Source: Rubrivivax sp. (GTDB taxonomy: Bacteria > Pseudomonadota > Gammaproteobacteria > Burkholderiales > Burkholderiaceae_C). Taken from it: a DNA stretch of 64,000 nucleotides. A program made the position numbers and the translations under genes. Within the stretch, counting starts at the first letter, position 1. Every line of letters starts with the position of its first letter. The notes below the pieces were generated by a model. It saw nothing but the letters and a program-made list of their open reading frames with translations, was not told the DNA's origin and made no database searches. The stretch spans positions 62,001-126,000 of the forward strand of contig JADCGQ010000012.1 in the NCBI GenBank assembly GCA_020248945.1. Reading direction: 5' to 3'. Below, in pieces: positions 17,478 to 26,187 of this stretch.

Positions 17478-17562
17478 CCGAGGCGGGCGAGAGGGCCTGG
17501 AGGCGGGTTGATCCTGGGGCCGGCGGGCCGGCGCCGTCCGGGCCCTGGCCTATGATCCCCGC

Positions 17563-18111
17563 ATGCTCGAACAGCGCATCCAGCAGCACATCTTCGACAG
17601 CGCTGATCTGCAGTACCGATCGGCCGACACCCTGGCCCGCCCCGTGGCCGAGGCGGCGGCGGCCCTGCTGGCTGCGCTCACGTCGGGCGGCAAGGTGCTG
17701 GTTTGCGGCAGTGGCGCCGGTGCGGTGCTGGCGCCGCACCTGGCGCGCCTGTTCACCGGCCGTTTCGAGCGCGTGCGCCCGCCCCTGGCCGCGCTGGCCC
17801 TGGCCACGCACCCGCCGCAGGCCGCACTCGAGGTGCGCGCGCTCGGCCTGCCCGGCGACGTGCTGCTGTTCATCGACGATGCCGAGCGCGACGGCATCGC
17901 CGTCATCACCGCCGCGCAGGCCAAGGACATGACGATCGTCGTGCTGGCCGGCCGCAGCGCGCAGGCCTTTTCGGAACTTCTGGCGGAGACCGATGTCCTG
18001 GTGGCCTTGCCGCACGAACGCGGCGCCCGCGTCACCGAACTGCAACTGCTGGTGCTGCACTGCCTGTGCGACGCCGTCGATTTCCAGCTCATGGGAGACC
18101 CCGAATCGTGA
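17563..18111 (+). CDS. SIS domain protein, DiaA/GmhA-like
   Basis: 182 aa. A phosphosugar isomerase (SIS) domain covers most of the protein, with KVLVCGSGAGAVLAPHLARLF and GDVLLFIDDAERDGIAVITAAQAKDMTIVVLAGR. In E. coli the gene in this position is diaA, which regulates DnaA-dependent initiation; similar proteins are sedoheptulose 7-phosphate isomerases. The genomic order favours the DiaA-like role, but sequence alone does not separate the two. The stop overlaps the next gene's GTG start (GTGA). Confidence 0.85.
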   Translation: MLEQRIQQHIFDSADLQYRSADTLARPVAEAAAALLAALTSGGKVLVCGSGAGAVLAPHLARLFTGRFERVRPPLAALALATHPPQAALEVRALGLPGDVLLFIDDAERDGIAVITAAQAKDMTIVVLAGRSAQAFSELLAETDVLVALPHERGARVTELQLLVLHCLCDAVDFQLMGDPES

Positions 18112-18779
18112 AGCCCCTTTTCCCCTGGACGCGTGCTGCCGTGGCCGCCGCGGCCGTGATGCTGTCCGGTTGCGTGATCGTCCCGCCGCTGCTGGTGGGC
18201 GGTGCCGTCGTCGGTGGGGGCATGGTCGCCACCGACCGCCGCACCGCCGGCATCCAGCTCGAGGACCAGGGCATCGAGTTCCGCGCCGCCGCGCGCGTGC
18301 GCGAACTGGCCACGCTCGGGCAGATCAGCGTCAACAGCTACAACCGCGTCGTGCTGCTCACCGGCGAGGTGCCGAGCCCGGTCGAGCGCGCGCGGGTGGA
18401 AGAGGCCGTGTCCAAGGTCGAGAACGTGCGCGGCGTCGTCAACGAGCTCGTCGTGGCCGGCAACAGCTCGCTGTCGTCGCGCTCGGCCGACACGGTGCTG
18501 GCCACCAAGGTGAAGGCCACGCTGGTGGACGCCAAGGACCTGTCGGCCAACGCCTTCAAGGTGGTGGCCGAGCGGCGCGTGGTGTTCCTGCTCGGGCGCG
18601 TCACCCCGCGCGAGGCCGAGCGCGGCGCTGAACTGGCCAGCCGGGTGAGCGGTGTCGAGCGTGTCGTGAAGGTGTTCGAGACGATCACCGAGGCGCAGCT
18701 CGCGGCCGAGACGGCGCCGATGCGCTCGGGCACGCAGGCGCCCGCGCCGGTGAGCTCGGCCTCGGCGCCGGGCCGCTGA
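18108..18779 (+). CDS. dolP: BON-domain outer-membrane lipoprotein, DolP-like
   Basis: 223 aa. The signal peptide ends in the lipobox LSGC, so it is a lipoprotein. Two BON domains follow (about 70-130 and 145-205; GQISVNSYNRVVLLTGEV and AFKVVAERRVVFLLGRV). DolP (YraP) maintains outer-membrane integrity and binds anionic phospholipid. The start is the GTG at 18108-18110 overlapping the SIS gene stop. Longer than E. coli DolP because of a low-complexity Ala/Pro/Ser tail. Confidence 0.9.
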   Translation: MKPLFPWTRAAVAAAAVMLSGCVIVPPLLVGGAVVGGGMVATDRRTAGIQLEDQGIEFRAAARVRELATLGQISVNSYNRVVLLTGEVPSPVERARVEEAVSKVENVRGVVNELVVAGNSSLSSRSADTVLATKVKATLVDAKDLSANAFKVVAERRVVFLLGRVTPREAERGAELASRVSGVERVVKVFETITEAQLAAETAPMRSGTQAPAPVSSASAPGR

Positions 18780-18800
18780 AGCTCTGACGCCGCGGCGCGC

Positions 18801-19697
18801 TCAGCGCTTCAAGCGCGCGATCAGGCTCGAGGTGTCCCAGCGCTGCCCGCCCTGGGCCTGCAGCTCGGCATAGAACTGGTCCACCAGCGCCGTGACGGGC
18901 AGCTGCGCGCCGTTGCGGCGGGCCTCGTCGAGCACGAGGCCGAGGTCCTTGCGCATCCAGTCGACGGCGAAGCCGAAGTCGAACTTGCCGGCGAGCATGG
19001 TCTTGCCGCGGTTGTCCATCTGCCAGCTCTGCGCGGCGCCCTTGCCGATGACGTCGAGCACCTGCGGCATGTCCAGGCCCGCGCGCTGCCCGAAGGCCAG
19101 CGCCTCGGCCAGGCCCTGCACGAGGCCGGCGATGCAGACCTGGTTGACCATCTTCGCCAGCTGCCCCGAGCCGCTGGCACCCAGCAGCGTGCAGGCGCGG
19201 GCATAGGCCATCACCACCGGCTGTGCCTGGGCAAAGGGCTCGGCGTCGCCGCCGCACATGACGGTGAGCACGCCGTTCACGGCGCCGGCCTGGCCGCCCG
19301 ATACCGGCGCGTCGATGAAGTGCAGTCCGCGCTCGCGGGCCGCGGCGTGCAGCTCGCGCGCCACCTCGGCCGAGGCGGTGGTGTGGTCGACGAACACGGC
19401 GCCGGGCTTCATGCCGGCGAAGGCGCCGTCCGCACCGAGCGTGACGCTGCGCAGGTCGTCGTCGTTGCCGACGCAGGCGCACACCACGTCGGCGCCGGCC
19501 GCGGCCTCGCGCGGGGTGGGCGCGTGGCTGCCGCCGTGCTCAGCCGCCCAGGCGGCGGCCTTGGCGGCGGTGCGGTTGTAGACGGTGACGCGGTGGCCGG
19601 CCTTGACGAGGTGGCCGGCCATTGGATGGCCCATGACGCCGAGGCCCAGGAAGGCGACGGTGCGGGGTGCGGCAGAAGGCGGGGTGGGAGTGTTCAT
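18801..19697 (-). CDS. NAD(P)-dependent beta-hydroxyacid dehydrogenase (3-hydroxyisobutyrate dehydrogenase family)
   Basis: 298 aa from the ATG at 19695-19697. The Rossmann motif FLGLGVMGHPMAGHLVKAGH and the family signatures DAPVSGGQAGA and GSGQLAKMVNQ (catalytic Lys) are intact. Candidate substrates are tartronate semialdehyde, 3-hydroxyisobutyrate or succinic semialdehyde; neighbours do not discriminate. Lies 20 bases downstream of the DUF502 gene. Confidence 0.9.
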   Translation of the reverse strand: MNTPTPPSAAPRTVAFLGLGVMGHPMAGHLVKAGHRVTVYNRTAAKAAAWAAEHGGSHAPTPREAAAGADVVCACVGNDDDLRSVTLGADGAFAGMKPGAVFVDHTTASAEVARELHAAARERGLHFIDAPVSGGQAGAVNGVLTVMCGGDAEPFAQAQPVVMAYARACTLLGASGSGQLAKMVNQVCIAGLVQGLAEALAFGQRAGLDMPQVLDVIGKGAAQSWQMDNRGKTMLAGKFDFGFAVDWMRKDLGLVLDEARRNGAQLPVTALVDQFYAELQAQGGQRWDTSSLIARLKR

Positions 19698-19717
19698 GCC
19701 GCGATGCTGCCATGCGC

Positions 19718-20389
19718 CTAGCCGTCGGTCGCCCGCGCCGGCGCCATCTTCAGGTGCTGCGGCGCCGTCACCCCCATGCTCACATACAGGCTGGTGATGG
19801 CTTCGACGCTCAGCTCGGCCGGCGTGACCCACTCCTCGGGCACGAAGATCAGGCCGCCGCCCACCGGCACCGGCGCCGTGGGCACGAGCACGATCAGGCA
19901 GCGCTGGCCGTCCACCAGCACGGCCTCTGGCGAGCTCTGCAACGCCAGCACCGCGGTGTGCGGGCCGTCGCGGCCGCCGAAGTGGCACCACACCGGGCGC
20001 ATCGCGCGCGTGCCGTCGTCGTTGCGCTGCGACATCAGCCCGACGAAGCGCTGCACGAGGTCGTAGACGTTGCGCACGACCGGGATGCGCTGCACCACGG
20101 TGTCCACCACCTGGGCCATGCCGCGCTCGAAGCCCAGCTCCACCAGCACGCCCAGCAGCAGGATCACGCCCAGGATGATGGCCACGCCGATGGCATAGCC
20201 CACGATCTCCGAGCCGGTGACGCCCAGGCCGATGCCGCCGAGCAGCTCGCCCATGGCGCTGTTGGGCCCGACCCAGCGCAGCAGCAGGCTGATGGCCCAG
20301 GCGAACACCGCCACCGTGGCGGCCAGCGGCAGCGCCGCCAGCAGCCCGGTGACGAACAGGCGCAGCAGATGGCGCGGTGCGCGCCTCAT
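19718..20389 (-). CDS. DUF502 membrane protein
   Basis: 223 aa. Two hydrophobic segments (about residues 10-36 and 62-88) precede a soluble region with QRIPVVRNVYDLVQRFVGLM and a conserved-looking LIVLVPTAPVPVGGGLIFVPEEWV, both typical of the family. Function is unknown. It is followed closely by the hydroxyacid dehydrogenase and preceded by pilU with a 34-base gap. Confidence 0.88.
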   Translation of the reverse strand: MRRAPRHLLRLFVTGLLAALPLAATVAVFAWAISLLLRWVGPNSAMGELLGGIGLGVTGSEIVGYAIGVAIILGVILLLGVLVELGFERGMAQVVDTVVQRIPVVRNVYDLVQRFVGLMSQRNDDGTRAMRPVWCHFGGRDGPHTAVLALQSSPEAVLVDGQRCLIVLVPTAPVPVGGGLIFVPEEWVTPAELSVEAITSLYVSMGVTAPQHLKMAPARATDG

Positions 20390-20423
20390 GCGCGCAGACC
20401 GCGCGGCGCGGCGGGGCGGGTGC

Positions 20424-21560
20424 TCAAACGACCTTCAGGTGCTCGGTGCCGGCGGCGAGATCGGTGCTGCGCGCACGCGTGCTCTGCAGCTTGATCTGCA
20501 GGCGCAGATCGTTCACCGAATCGGCGTTGCGCAGCGCGTCTTCGTAGGTGACGTGCTTGTTCTCGTAGAGGTCAAACAGGCTCTGGTCGAAGGTCTGCAT
20601 CCCGAGCTCGCGGCTGCGCTTCATCAGCTCCTTGAGCTCGGCGATCTCGCCCTTGAAGATGAGGTCGCCGATCAGCGGCGTGTTCAACATGATCTCCACC
20701 GCCGCGATGCGGCCGCGGCCGGCCTCGCGCGGCAGCAGGCGCTGGCTGACCATCGCCTTCAGGTTGAGCGACAGGTCCATCAGCAGCTGCTGGCGGCGCT
20801 CTTCGGGGAAGAAGTTGATGATGCGGTCGAGCGCCTGGTTGGCGCTGTTGGCGTGCAGCGTGGCCAGGCACAGGTGGCCGGTCTCGGCGAAGGACACGGC
20901 GTGCTCCATCGTCTCGCGGTCGCGGATCTCGCCCATCAGGATGACGTCGGGCGCCTGGCGCAGCGTGTTCTTCAGCGCGGCTTCCCAGCTCTCGGTGTCG
21001 ATGCCAAGCTCGCGCTGCGTGATGATGCAGTTCTTGTGCGCGTGCACGAACTCCACCGGGTCCTCGACGGTGATGATGTGGCCGAAGCTGTGTTCGTTGC
21101 GGTGGTCGACGATGGCCGCCAGCGAGGTGCTCTTGCCCGAGCCGGTGGCGCCGACGAAGATGACCAGGCCGCGCTTGGTCATCGCCACTTCCTTCAGCAC
21201 CGGCGGCAGGCCGATGCCGTCGATCGTGGGCAGCGTGGCCGGGATCGTGCGGAACACCATGCCGACCTGGCCCTGCTGCACGAAGGCGTTGACGCGGAAG
21301 CGCCCCACGCCCTGCGGGCTGACGGCGAAGTTGCACTCCTTGGTGCGCTCGAACTCGGCCGCCTGCTTGTCGTTCATCACCGCGCGGGCCAGAGCCAGCG
21401 TGTGCTGGCCGGTCAGCGGCTGCGGGCTGACCTTGGTGACCTTGCCGTCGACCTTGATGGCCGGCGGGAAGTCGGCCGTCAGGAACAGGTCCGAGCCGGT
21501 GCGGGTGACCATCAGCCGCAGCAGATCATTGACGAATTTCGATGCCTGATCACGTTCCAT
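20424..21560 (-). CDS. pilU: Type IV pilus retraction ATPase PilU
   Basis: 378 aa. PilT-like secretion hexameric ATPase working with PilT to retract type IV pili, at the inner-membrane base. Walker A is GATGSGKST, and the Asp box (HIITVEDPVEFVH), Walker B region (DVILMGEIRDRETM) and His box (HLCLATLHANSANQALDR) are all intact. The extended C-terminus marks PilU rather than PilT. Separated from pilT by 123 bases that hold a dispersed repeat. Confidence 0.95.
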   Translation of the reverse strand: MERDQASKFVNDLLRLMVTRTGSDLFLTADFPPAIKVDGKVTKVSPQPLTGQHTLALARAVMNDKQAAEFERTKECNFAVSPQGVGRFRVNAFVQQGQVGMVFRTIPATLPTIDGIGLPPVLKEVAMTKRGLVIFVGATGSGKSTSLAAIVDHRNEHSFGHIITVEDPVEFVHAHKNCIITQRELGIDTESWEAALKNTLRQAPDVILMGEIRDRETMEHAVSFAETGHLCLATLHANSANQALDRIINFFPEERRQQLLMDLSLNLKAMVSQRLLPREAGRGRIAAVEIMLNTPLIGDLIFKGEIAELKELMKRSRELGMQTFDQSLFDLYENKHVTYEDALRNADSVNDLRLQIKLQSTRARSTDLAAGTEHLKVV

Positions 21561-21589
21561 CGTGGACCTGCTCGGTTGTGGGGTTTTCG

Positions 21590-21676
21590 GGCCAAGCCAC
21601 CGCCGCGGAACCGGCTTTGCCGGGCCGCTGGCGGGCGGCCCCCTCGGGGGGTAGCGAGCGTGAGCGAGCTTGGGGG
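21590..21676. repeat. Dispersed intergenic repeat, copy A (pilT-pilU spacer)
   Basis: An 87-base element nearly identical to 46612-46699. Both contain CCGCGGAACCGGCTTTGCCG, a CCCCCTCGGGGG hairpin core and a GCGAGCTTGGGGG end. I count one indel and a handful of substitutions. Internal inverted repeats (CCGG..CCGG, CCCCC..GGGGG) suggest it folds as RNA. No coding or transposase sequence is present. Confidence 0.85.
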
Positions 21677-21683
21677 CTCACAT

Positions 21684-22727
21684 TCATCCGGGGAAGTTTT
21701 CGGGGATCTTGGCTTTGGCACGCGCTTCTGCCGGGCTGATGAGGTTGCGCCGCACGAGATCGGCCAGATTCTGGTCGAGCGTCTGCATCCCCAGGTTCTG
21801 GCCGGTCTGGATGGAGCTGTACATCTGGGCGATCTTGTTCTCGCGGATCAGGTTCTTGATGGCGCTGGTGCCCAGCATGATCTCGTGCGCGGCCGCGCGG
21901 CCGGAGCCGTCCTTCAGCTTGCACAGCGTCTGCGAAATCACGGCCACCAGCGATTCGGACAGCATCGAGCGCACCATTTCCTTTTCGGCCGCCGGGAACA
22001 CGTCGACGACGCGGTCGATGGTCTTGGCGGCCGAGCTGGTGTGCAGCGTGCCGAAGACGAGGTGGCCGGTTTCCGACGCCGTGAGAGCCAGGCGGATGGT
22101 CTCCAGGTCGCGCAGCTCGCCCACGAGGATGGCGTCGGGGTCTTCGCGCAGCGCGCTGCGCAGCGCGTTGTTGAAGCTCAGCGTGTGCGGGCCGACCTCG
22201 CGCTGGTTGATCAGGCACTTCTTGCTCTCGTGCACGAACTCGATCGGGTCTTCGACCGTGAGCACGTGGCCGTACTCGTTCTCGTTCAGGTGGTTCACCA
22301 TGGCGGCCAGCGTGGTGCTCTTGCCGCTGCCGGTGGGGCCGGTGACGAGCACCAGGCCGCGCGGCTTGAGCGCCAGCTCGGCAAAGACCTTGGGCGTGCC
22401 GAGCTGCTCGAGCGTGAGGATCTTGCTTGGGATGGTGCGGAACACCGCGCCCGCGCCGCGGTTCTGGTTGAAGGCGTTGACGCGGAAGCGCGCCAGGCCC
22501 TGGATCTCGAACGAGAAGTCGCACTCCAGCGTGTCCTCGTAGTGCTTGCGCTGCGAGTCGTTCATGATGTCGTAGACCATGGCGTGCACCGCCTTGTGGT
22601 CCAGGGGTTCGACATTGATGCGGCGCACGTCGCCGTGCACGCGGATCATCGGCGGCAGGCCGGCTGAAAGGTGCAGGTCGGAGGCCTTGTTCTTGACGGA
22701 AAAGGCCAGCAGCTGGGTGATGTCCAT
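21684..22727 (-). CDS. pilT: Type IV pilus retraction ATPase PilT
   Basis: 347 aa from the ATG at 22725-22727. Walker A GPTGSGKST, Asp box (HVLTVEDPIEFVH), Walker B (DAILVGELRDLETI) and His box (HLVFGTLHTSSAAKTIDR) are present, as is the C-terminal AIKNLIRENKIAQMYS used for retraction. Full length. Divergent from yggS with a 36-base gap, an arrangement conserved in many proteobacteria. Confidence 0.97.
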   Translation of the reverse strand: MDITQLLAFSVKNKASDLHLSAGLPPMIRVHGDVRRINVEPLDHKAVHAMVYDIMNDSQRKHYEDTLECDFSFEIQGLARFRVNAFNQNRGAGAVFRTIPSKILTLEQLGTPKVFAELALKPRGLVLVTGPTGSGKSTTLAAMVNHLNENEYGHVLTVEDPIEFVHESKKCLINQREVGPHTLSFNNALRSALREDPDAILVGELRDLETIRLALTASETGHLVFGTLHTSSAAKTIDRVVDVFPAAEKEMVRSMLSESLVAVISQTLCKLKDGSGRAAAHEIMLGTSAIKNLIRENKIAQMYSSIQTGQNLGMQTLDQNLADLVRRNLISPAEARAKAKIPENFPG

Positions 22728-22760
22728 GGGGGTGGCGGCGGGGCCGCTTAAGCTCTGGGC

Positions 22761-22766
22761 ATTATG
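22761..22766 (-). promoter_or_regulatory. Candidate pilT -10 overlapping the yggS start codon
   Basis: The minus strand reads CATAAT (one mismatch to TATAAT), about 33 bases before the pilT ATG. A weak TTGCAG lies 18 bases upstream inside yggS. The -10 shares three bases with the yggS ATG. Confidence 0.35.
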
Positions 22767-23468
22767 GAGACCATCGGAATCGGCCTGCAAGGCCGCCTTC
22801 TTGAGGTACGACACCGCATCGCGGCCACCTGTGCCGCAGCCGGGCGCGAACCCGGTAGTGTGTCGCTGCTGGCCGTGTCCAAGACTTTCGGCCCCGATTC
22901 GGTGCGCGAGGCCCATGCCGCCGGCCAGATGGCGTTCGGCGAGAACTATGTCCAGGAAGCGCTGGCCAAGATCGAGGCGCTGGCCGATCTGCGTGCGCAG
23001 CTGCAGTGGCACTTCATCGGGCCCTTGCAGAGCAACAAGACACGCCCGGTGGCCGAGGTCTTCGACTGGGTGCACTCGGTCGACCGGCTGAAGATCGCCG
23101 AACGCCTGGCCGCGCAGCGGCCGGCCGGGCTGCCGGCGCTGAACGTCTGTCTGCAGGTCAACGTCAGCGGCGAGGCCAGCAAGGGCGGCGTGGCCCCGGC
23201 GGAGCTGCCCGCCCTGGCGGCGGCGGTGGCGGCGCTGGCGCCAGGGCAGTTGCGCCTGCGCGGCTTGATGAGCATTCCCGAGCCCACCGACGACGCCGGC
23301 CAGCAACGCGCCGCCCACCGCCGGTTGCGCGAGCTGCTCGAGGCGCTGCGCCAGCAGGGCCTGGTGCTCGACACGCTGTCGATGGGCATGAGCGCCGATC
23401 TGGAGGCGGCCATCGCCGAGGGCAGCACGATCGTGCGCATCGGCACGGCGATTTTCGGCGCGCGCTGA
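22764..23468 (+). CDS. yggS: YggS family pyridoxal phosphate homeostasis protein
   Basis: 234 aa. PLP-binding single-domain TIM barrel that buffers free PLP; no catalytic activity is known. The PLP lysine sits in LLAVSKTFGPD, with FGENYVQEA, WHFIGPLQSNK, LRGLMSIP and LSMGMSADLEAAIAEGSTIVRIGTAIFG in family order. Divergent from pilT. Confidence 0.95.
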   Translation: METIGIGLQGRLLEVRHRIAATCAAAGREPGSVSLLAVSKTFGPDSVREAHAAGQMAFGENYVQEALAKIEALADLRAQLQWHFIGPLQSNKTRPVAEVFDWVHSVDRLKIAERLAAQRPAGLPALNVCLQVNVSGEASKGGVAPAELPALAAAVAALAPGQLRLRGLMSIPEPTDDAGQQRAAHRRLRELLEALRQQGLVLDTLSMGMSADLEAAIAEGSTIVRIGTAIFGAR

Positions 23469-23508
23469 GCCGGCGCGGACAGGGCTCAAGTCCCGCGCCC
23501 AGGGGCCG

Positions 23509-26187
23509 ATGACGGGGTGCCGCCGGCTCGTTCACGCCCCCTTGATGCCACACCCCTCGCCACCGACTGCCCTGCCGCGCCCCTGGCAGCGCCTGCATGC
23601 GGCGCTGATGCCCGACTACAACCGGGCGGCGGCGGCATATTGGTGGATCGTCGTGCTCGGTGGCGGCGCCGTGCTGCTGGGCTCGCTGTGGTCGATTGCG
23701 ACGCAGGGCCCGGGCGTCTGGCTCTACGTGGCCATCGGCACGGCGATCGCGATGGTCGCCGGCGTGTTTCCGGTGCGCATTCCGGGTGTCAAGACCAGTT
23801 TCGCCGCGGGCGAGATCTTCATCTTCCTGCTGCTGCTGCTGCTGCACGGGCCCGCGGCCGCGGTGGTGGCGGCGGCCGGCGAAGGCTTCGTGGGCTCGTA
23901 CCGCACCAGCAAGCGCTGGACGAGCCGGCTGGCCAGCCCGGCCATGGCGGCCCTGGCGATGGCCGCGGTGGGCAGTGCGCTGCAGGCTCTGCTGGCCTGG
24001 GCGCCCGGCTCGGCGCCGCTGCTCATCGTCGGCATGATGGCCGGTGCGCTGGGCTACTTCGTGATCAACGCGCAGCTCGTCACGGCTGTGGGCCGGCTCA
24101 GGCGCCAGGAAAGTCTGCTCACGCTGGCGGTATTCGACAGCTTCGGCTGGGTCAGCATCGCCTTTGCCGGCAGCGCCGCGCTGGCGGCCCTGCTGTACCT
24201 GGTGTACCTGCAGTCGGGCATCGGCGTGCTGGCGGCGATGGTGCCGATCCTCGGCATGCTGCTGGCGACGCTGCACTACTTCTTCCGCCAGCAAGAGGCT
24301 GCCGAGGCCGCGCGCGCTGCCAGCGCCGAGGCCGCCGAGCGCGAACGCGAGCTCGCCGAGCGCCACGTGCGCGAGCTCGAGGCCAGCGAGCGCCGCTTTC
24401 ACAGCGCCTTCACGCACGCCAGCATCGGCATGGCGCTGCTGGCCTTCGACGGGCGCATCCTGCAGGCCAACGAGGCGCTGCAGGCGCTGGTCGGGCAGTC
24501 GCGCGACGAGCTCGTCGGCGCGGCGTTCCAGGCCCTGGCCCACGACGCCGACCACGTGGCGCTGGAAGAGCGCCTGGGCCTCGTCAACGATCGCGAGTTC
24601 GAGGGCTTCGCGCTCGAAATGCGCTGCCGCCACCGCGAGGGCCACGCGGTGTGGGTGTCCACGCACTGCAGCTTCTTCAGCGAACCCGGCTCCAGCGCGC
24701 CCTGCCTGATCCTGCAAGTGCAGGACATCACGGCGCGCCGCCGCGCCGAGGAAGACCTGCACCACCTGGCGTTCCACGACAGCCTGACGGGCCTGCCGAA
24801 CCGCCGCCGCTTCCACGAGCTGCTGGGGCAGGTCGTCGCCACCCATGCGGCGGCCACGGCCGCCGACGCGAAACGGGCCGCCCGCGACGGCTATGCGGTC
24901 ATGTTCCTGGACTTCGACCGCTTCAAGCTCATCAACGACAGCCTGGGCCACGACGCCGGCGACGCCTTTCTGGTGCAGGTGGCCCGGCGCATCGTCGAGC
25001 ATTTGCGCCCGCACGACGTGGTGGCGCGCCTGGGCGGCGACGAGTTCGGCGTGCTCGTGCGCCATGTCGACGAGGAGCGCACGGTCGTCATGCTGGCCGA
25101 GCGGCTGATGGAGGCGCTCACGCGCCCCTTCGTCGTCGCCAAGACCGAGCTGATGACCAGCGCCAGCATCGGCATCACCTTCAGCGCCCTGGGCTACACC
25201 ACGGCCGAAGCGGTGCTGCGCGATGCCGACACCGCCATGTACAAGGCCAAGGGCGCCGGCAAGGCGCGCTACGCGCTCTTCGACGCCAGCCTGCACACCG
25301 AAGTGGCCGACAGGCTGCGGCTCGAGGGCGAGCTCCGCCATGCCATCGACGACGGCCGCCTGTCGGTGGCCTTCCAGCCGGTGTACGAGCTGCCGCGGGC
25401 TGCCGCAGCCGGCTCAGGTGGGCCGGCAGATCCCGCGGCGCCACGCCTCGCGGGCTTCGAGGCCCTGGTGCGCTGGAACCACCCGCAGGACGGCACCATC
25501 TCGCCCGGCCGCTTCCTGCCCATCGCCGAGGAAGCCGGGTTGATGGTGCGCGTGACCGACTTCGTGCTTCACTGCGCCTGCCGCCAGCTCAAGGCCTGGC
25601 AAGAGGCCTCGCCGGCCCATGCCGCACTGACGATGAACGTCAACGTCTCGGGCCACGACATCGCCCACCCGGCGCTGGTGGCGCGCGTGTCGCGGGCGCT
25701 GGTGGAATCGGGCGTGGCGCCGCAGCACCTGTGCATCGAGCTCACCGAGAACATCCTGATGTCGCGCGTGGAAGGCGCGCTGGGCACACTGACCGAGCTC
25801 AAGAGGCTCGGCGTGCTGCTGGCCATCGACGACTTCGGCACCGGCTATTCGTCGCTGTCGCACCTGTCGACGCTGCCGCTGGACTGCCTGAAGATCGACC
25901 GCAGCTTCGTGGCGCGCCTGAACGGCGGCAACGCCGAAGAGGCCGTGGTGCGCTCGATCGTGCTGCTCGGCAGCAGCCTGGGCAAGGTCGTGGTGGCCGA
26001 AGGCATCGAGACCGAAGAGCAGTTGCACCGCCTGCGCCGGCTGGGCTGCCGCTATGGCCAGGGCTACCTGCTCGGGCGGCCGATGAAGCCTCACGAAGTA
26101 TCCTCCGTGCTGGCGGGCGACCTGGTGACCTCGGCGTTGCGCGCCGCCACGTCACCGATGCCATGGGCCAGCCCGACGATCCATTGA
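23509..26187 (+). CDS. Membrane PAS-GGDEF-EAL cyclic-di-GMP protein, paralogue 1
   Basis: 892 aa. An N-terminal hydrophobic sensor of about seven helices (residues 45-260) is followed by a coiled segment, a PAS domain (about 290-415), GGDEF at 509-513 with an RxxD inhibitory site (RPHD, 500-503), and EAL at 651-653. Later EAL-family residues (DDFGTGYSSL, KIDRSFV, EGIET) are intact, so both cyclase and phosphodiesterase activities are possible. The start could instead be the ATG at 23545, which aligns better with paralogue 2. The stop overlaps the next gene by 25 bases. Confidence 0.88.
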   Translation: MTGCRRLVHAPLMPHPSPPTALPRPWQRLHAALMPDYNRAAAAYWWIVVLGGGAVLLGSLWSIATQGPGVWLYVAIGTAIAMVAGVFPVRIPGVKTSFAAGEIFIFLLLLLLHGPAAAVVAAAGEGFVGSYRTSKRWTSRLASPAMAALAMAAVGSALQALLAWAPGSAPLLIVGMMAGALGYFVINAQLVTAVGRLRRQESLLTLAVFDSFGWVSIAFAGSAALAALLYLVYLQSGIGVLAAMVPILGMLLATLHYFFRQQEAAEAARAASAEAAERERELAERHVRELEASERRFHSAFTHASIGMALLAFDGRILQANEALQALVGQSRDELVGAAFQALAHDADHVALEERLGLVNDREFEGFALEMRCRHREGHAVWVSTHCSFFSEPGSSAPCLILQVQDITARRRAEEDLHHLAFHDSLTGLPNRRRFHELLGQVVATHAAATAADAKRAARDGYAVMFLDFDRFKLINDSLGHDAGDAFLVQVARRIVEHLRPHDVVARLGGDEFGVLVRHVDEERTVVMLAERLMEALTRPFVVAKTELMTSASIGITFSALGYTTAEAVLRDADTAMYKAKGAGKARYALFDASLHTEVADRLRLEGELRHAIDDGRLSVAFQPVYELPRAAAAGSGGPADPAAPRLAGFEALVRWNHPQDGTISPGRFLPIAEEAGLMVRVTDFVLHCACRQLKAWQEASPAHAALTMNVNVSGHDIAHPALVARVSRALVESGVAPQHLCIELTENILMSRVEGALGTLTELKRLGVLLAIDDFGTGYSSLSHLSTLPLDCLKIDRSFVARLNGGNAEEAVVRSIVLLGSSLGKVVVAEGIETEEQLHRLRRLGCRYGQGYLLGRPMKPHEVSSVLAGDLVTSALRAATSPMPWASPTIH

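Noticed and set aside
23469..23508. Imperfect GC-rich inverted repeat after yggS
   Set aside because: Has a bulge and no T-tract; may be chance in a GC-rich spacer.
23517..26162. A very long open frame continuous with the second GGDEF-EAL gene
   Set aside because: Its translation is Arg/Pro/Gly-rich without motifs and is the shifted frame of the first GGDEF-EAL gene; only the part from 26163 is real.
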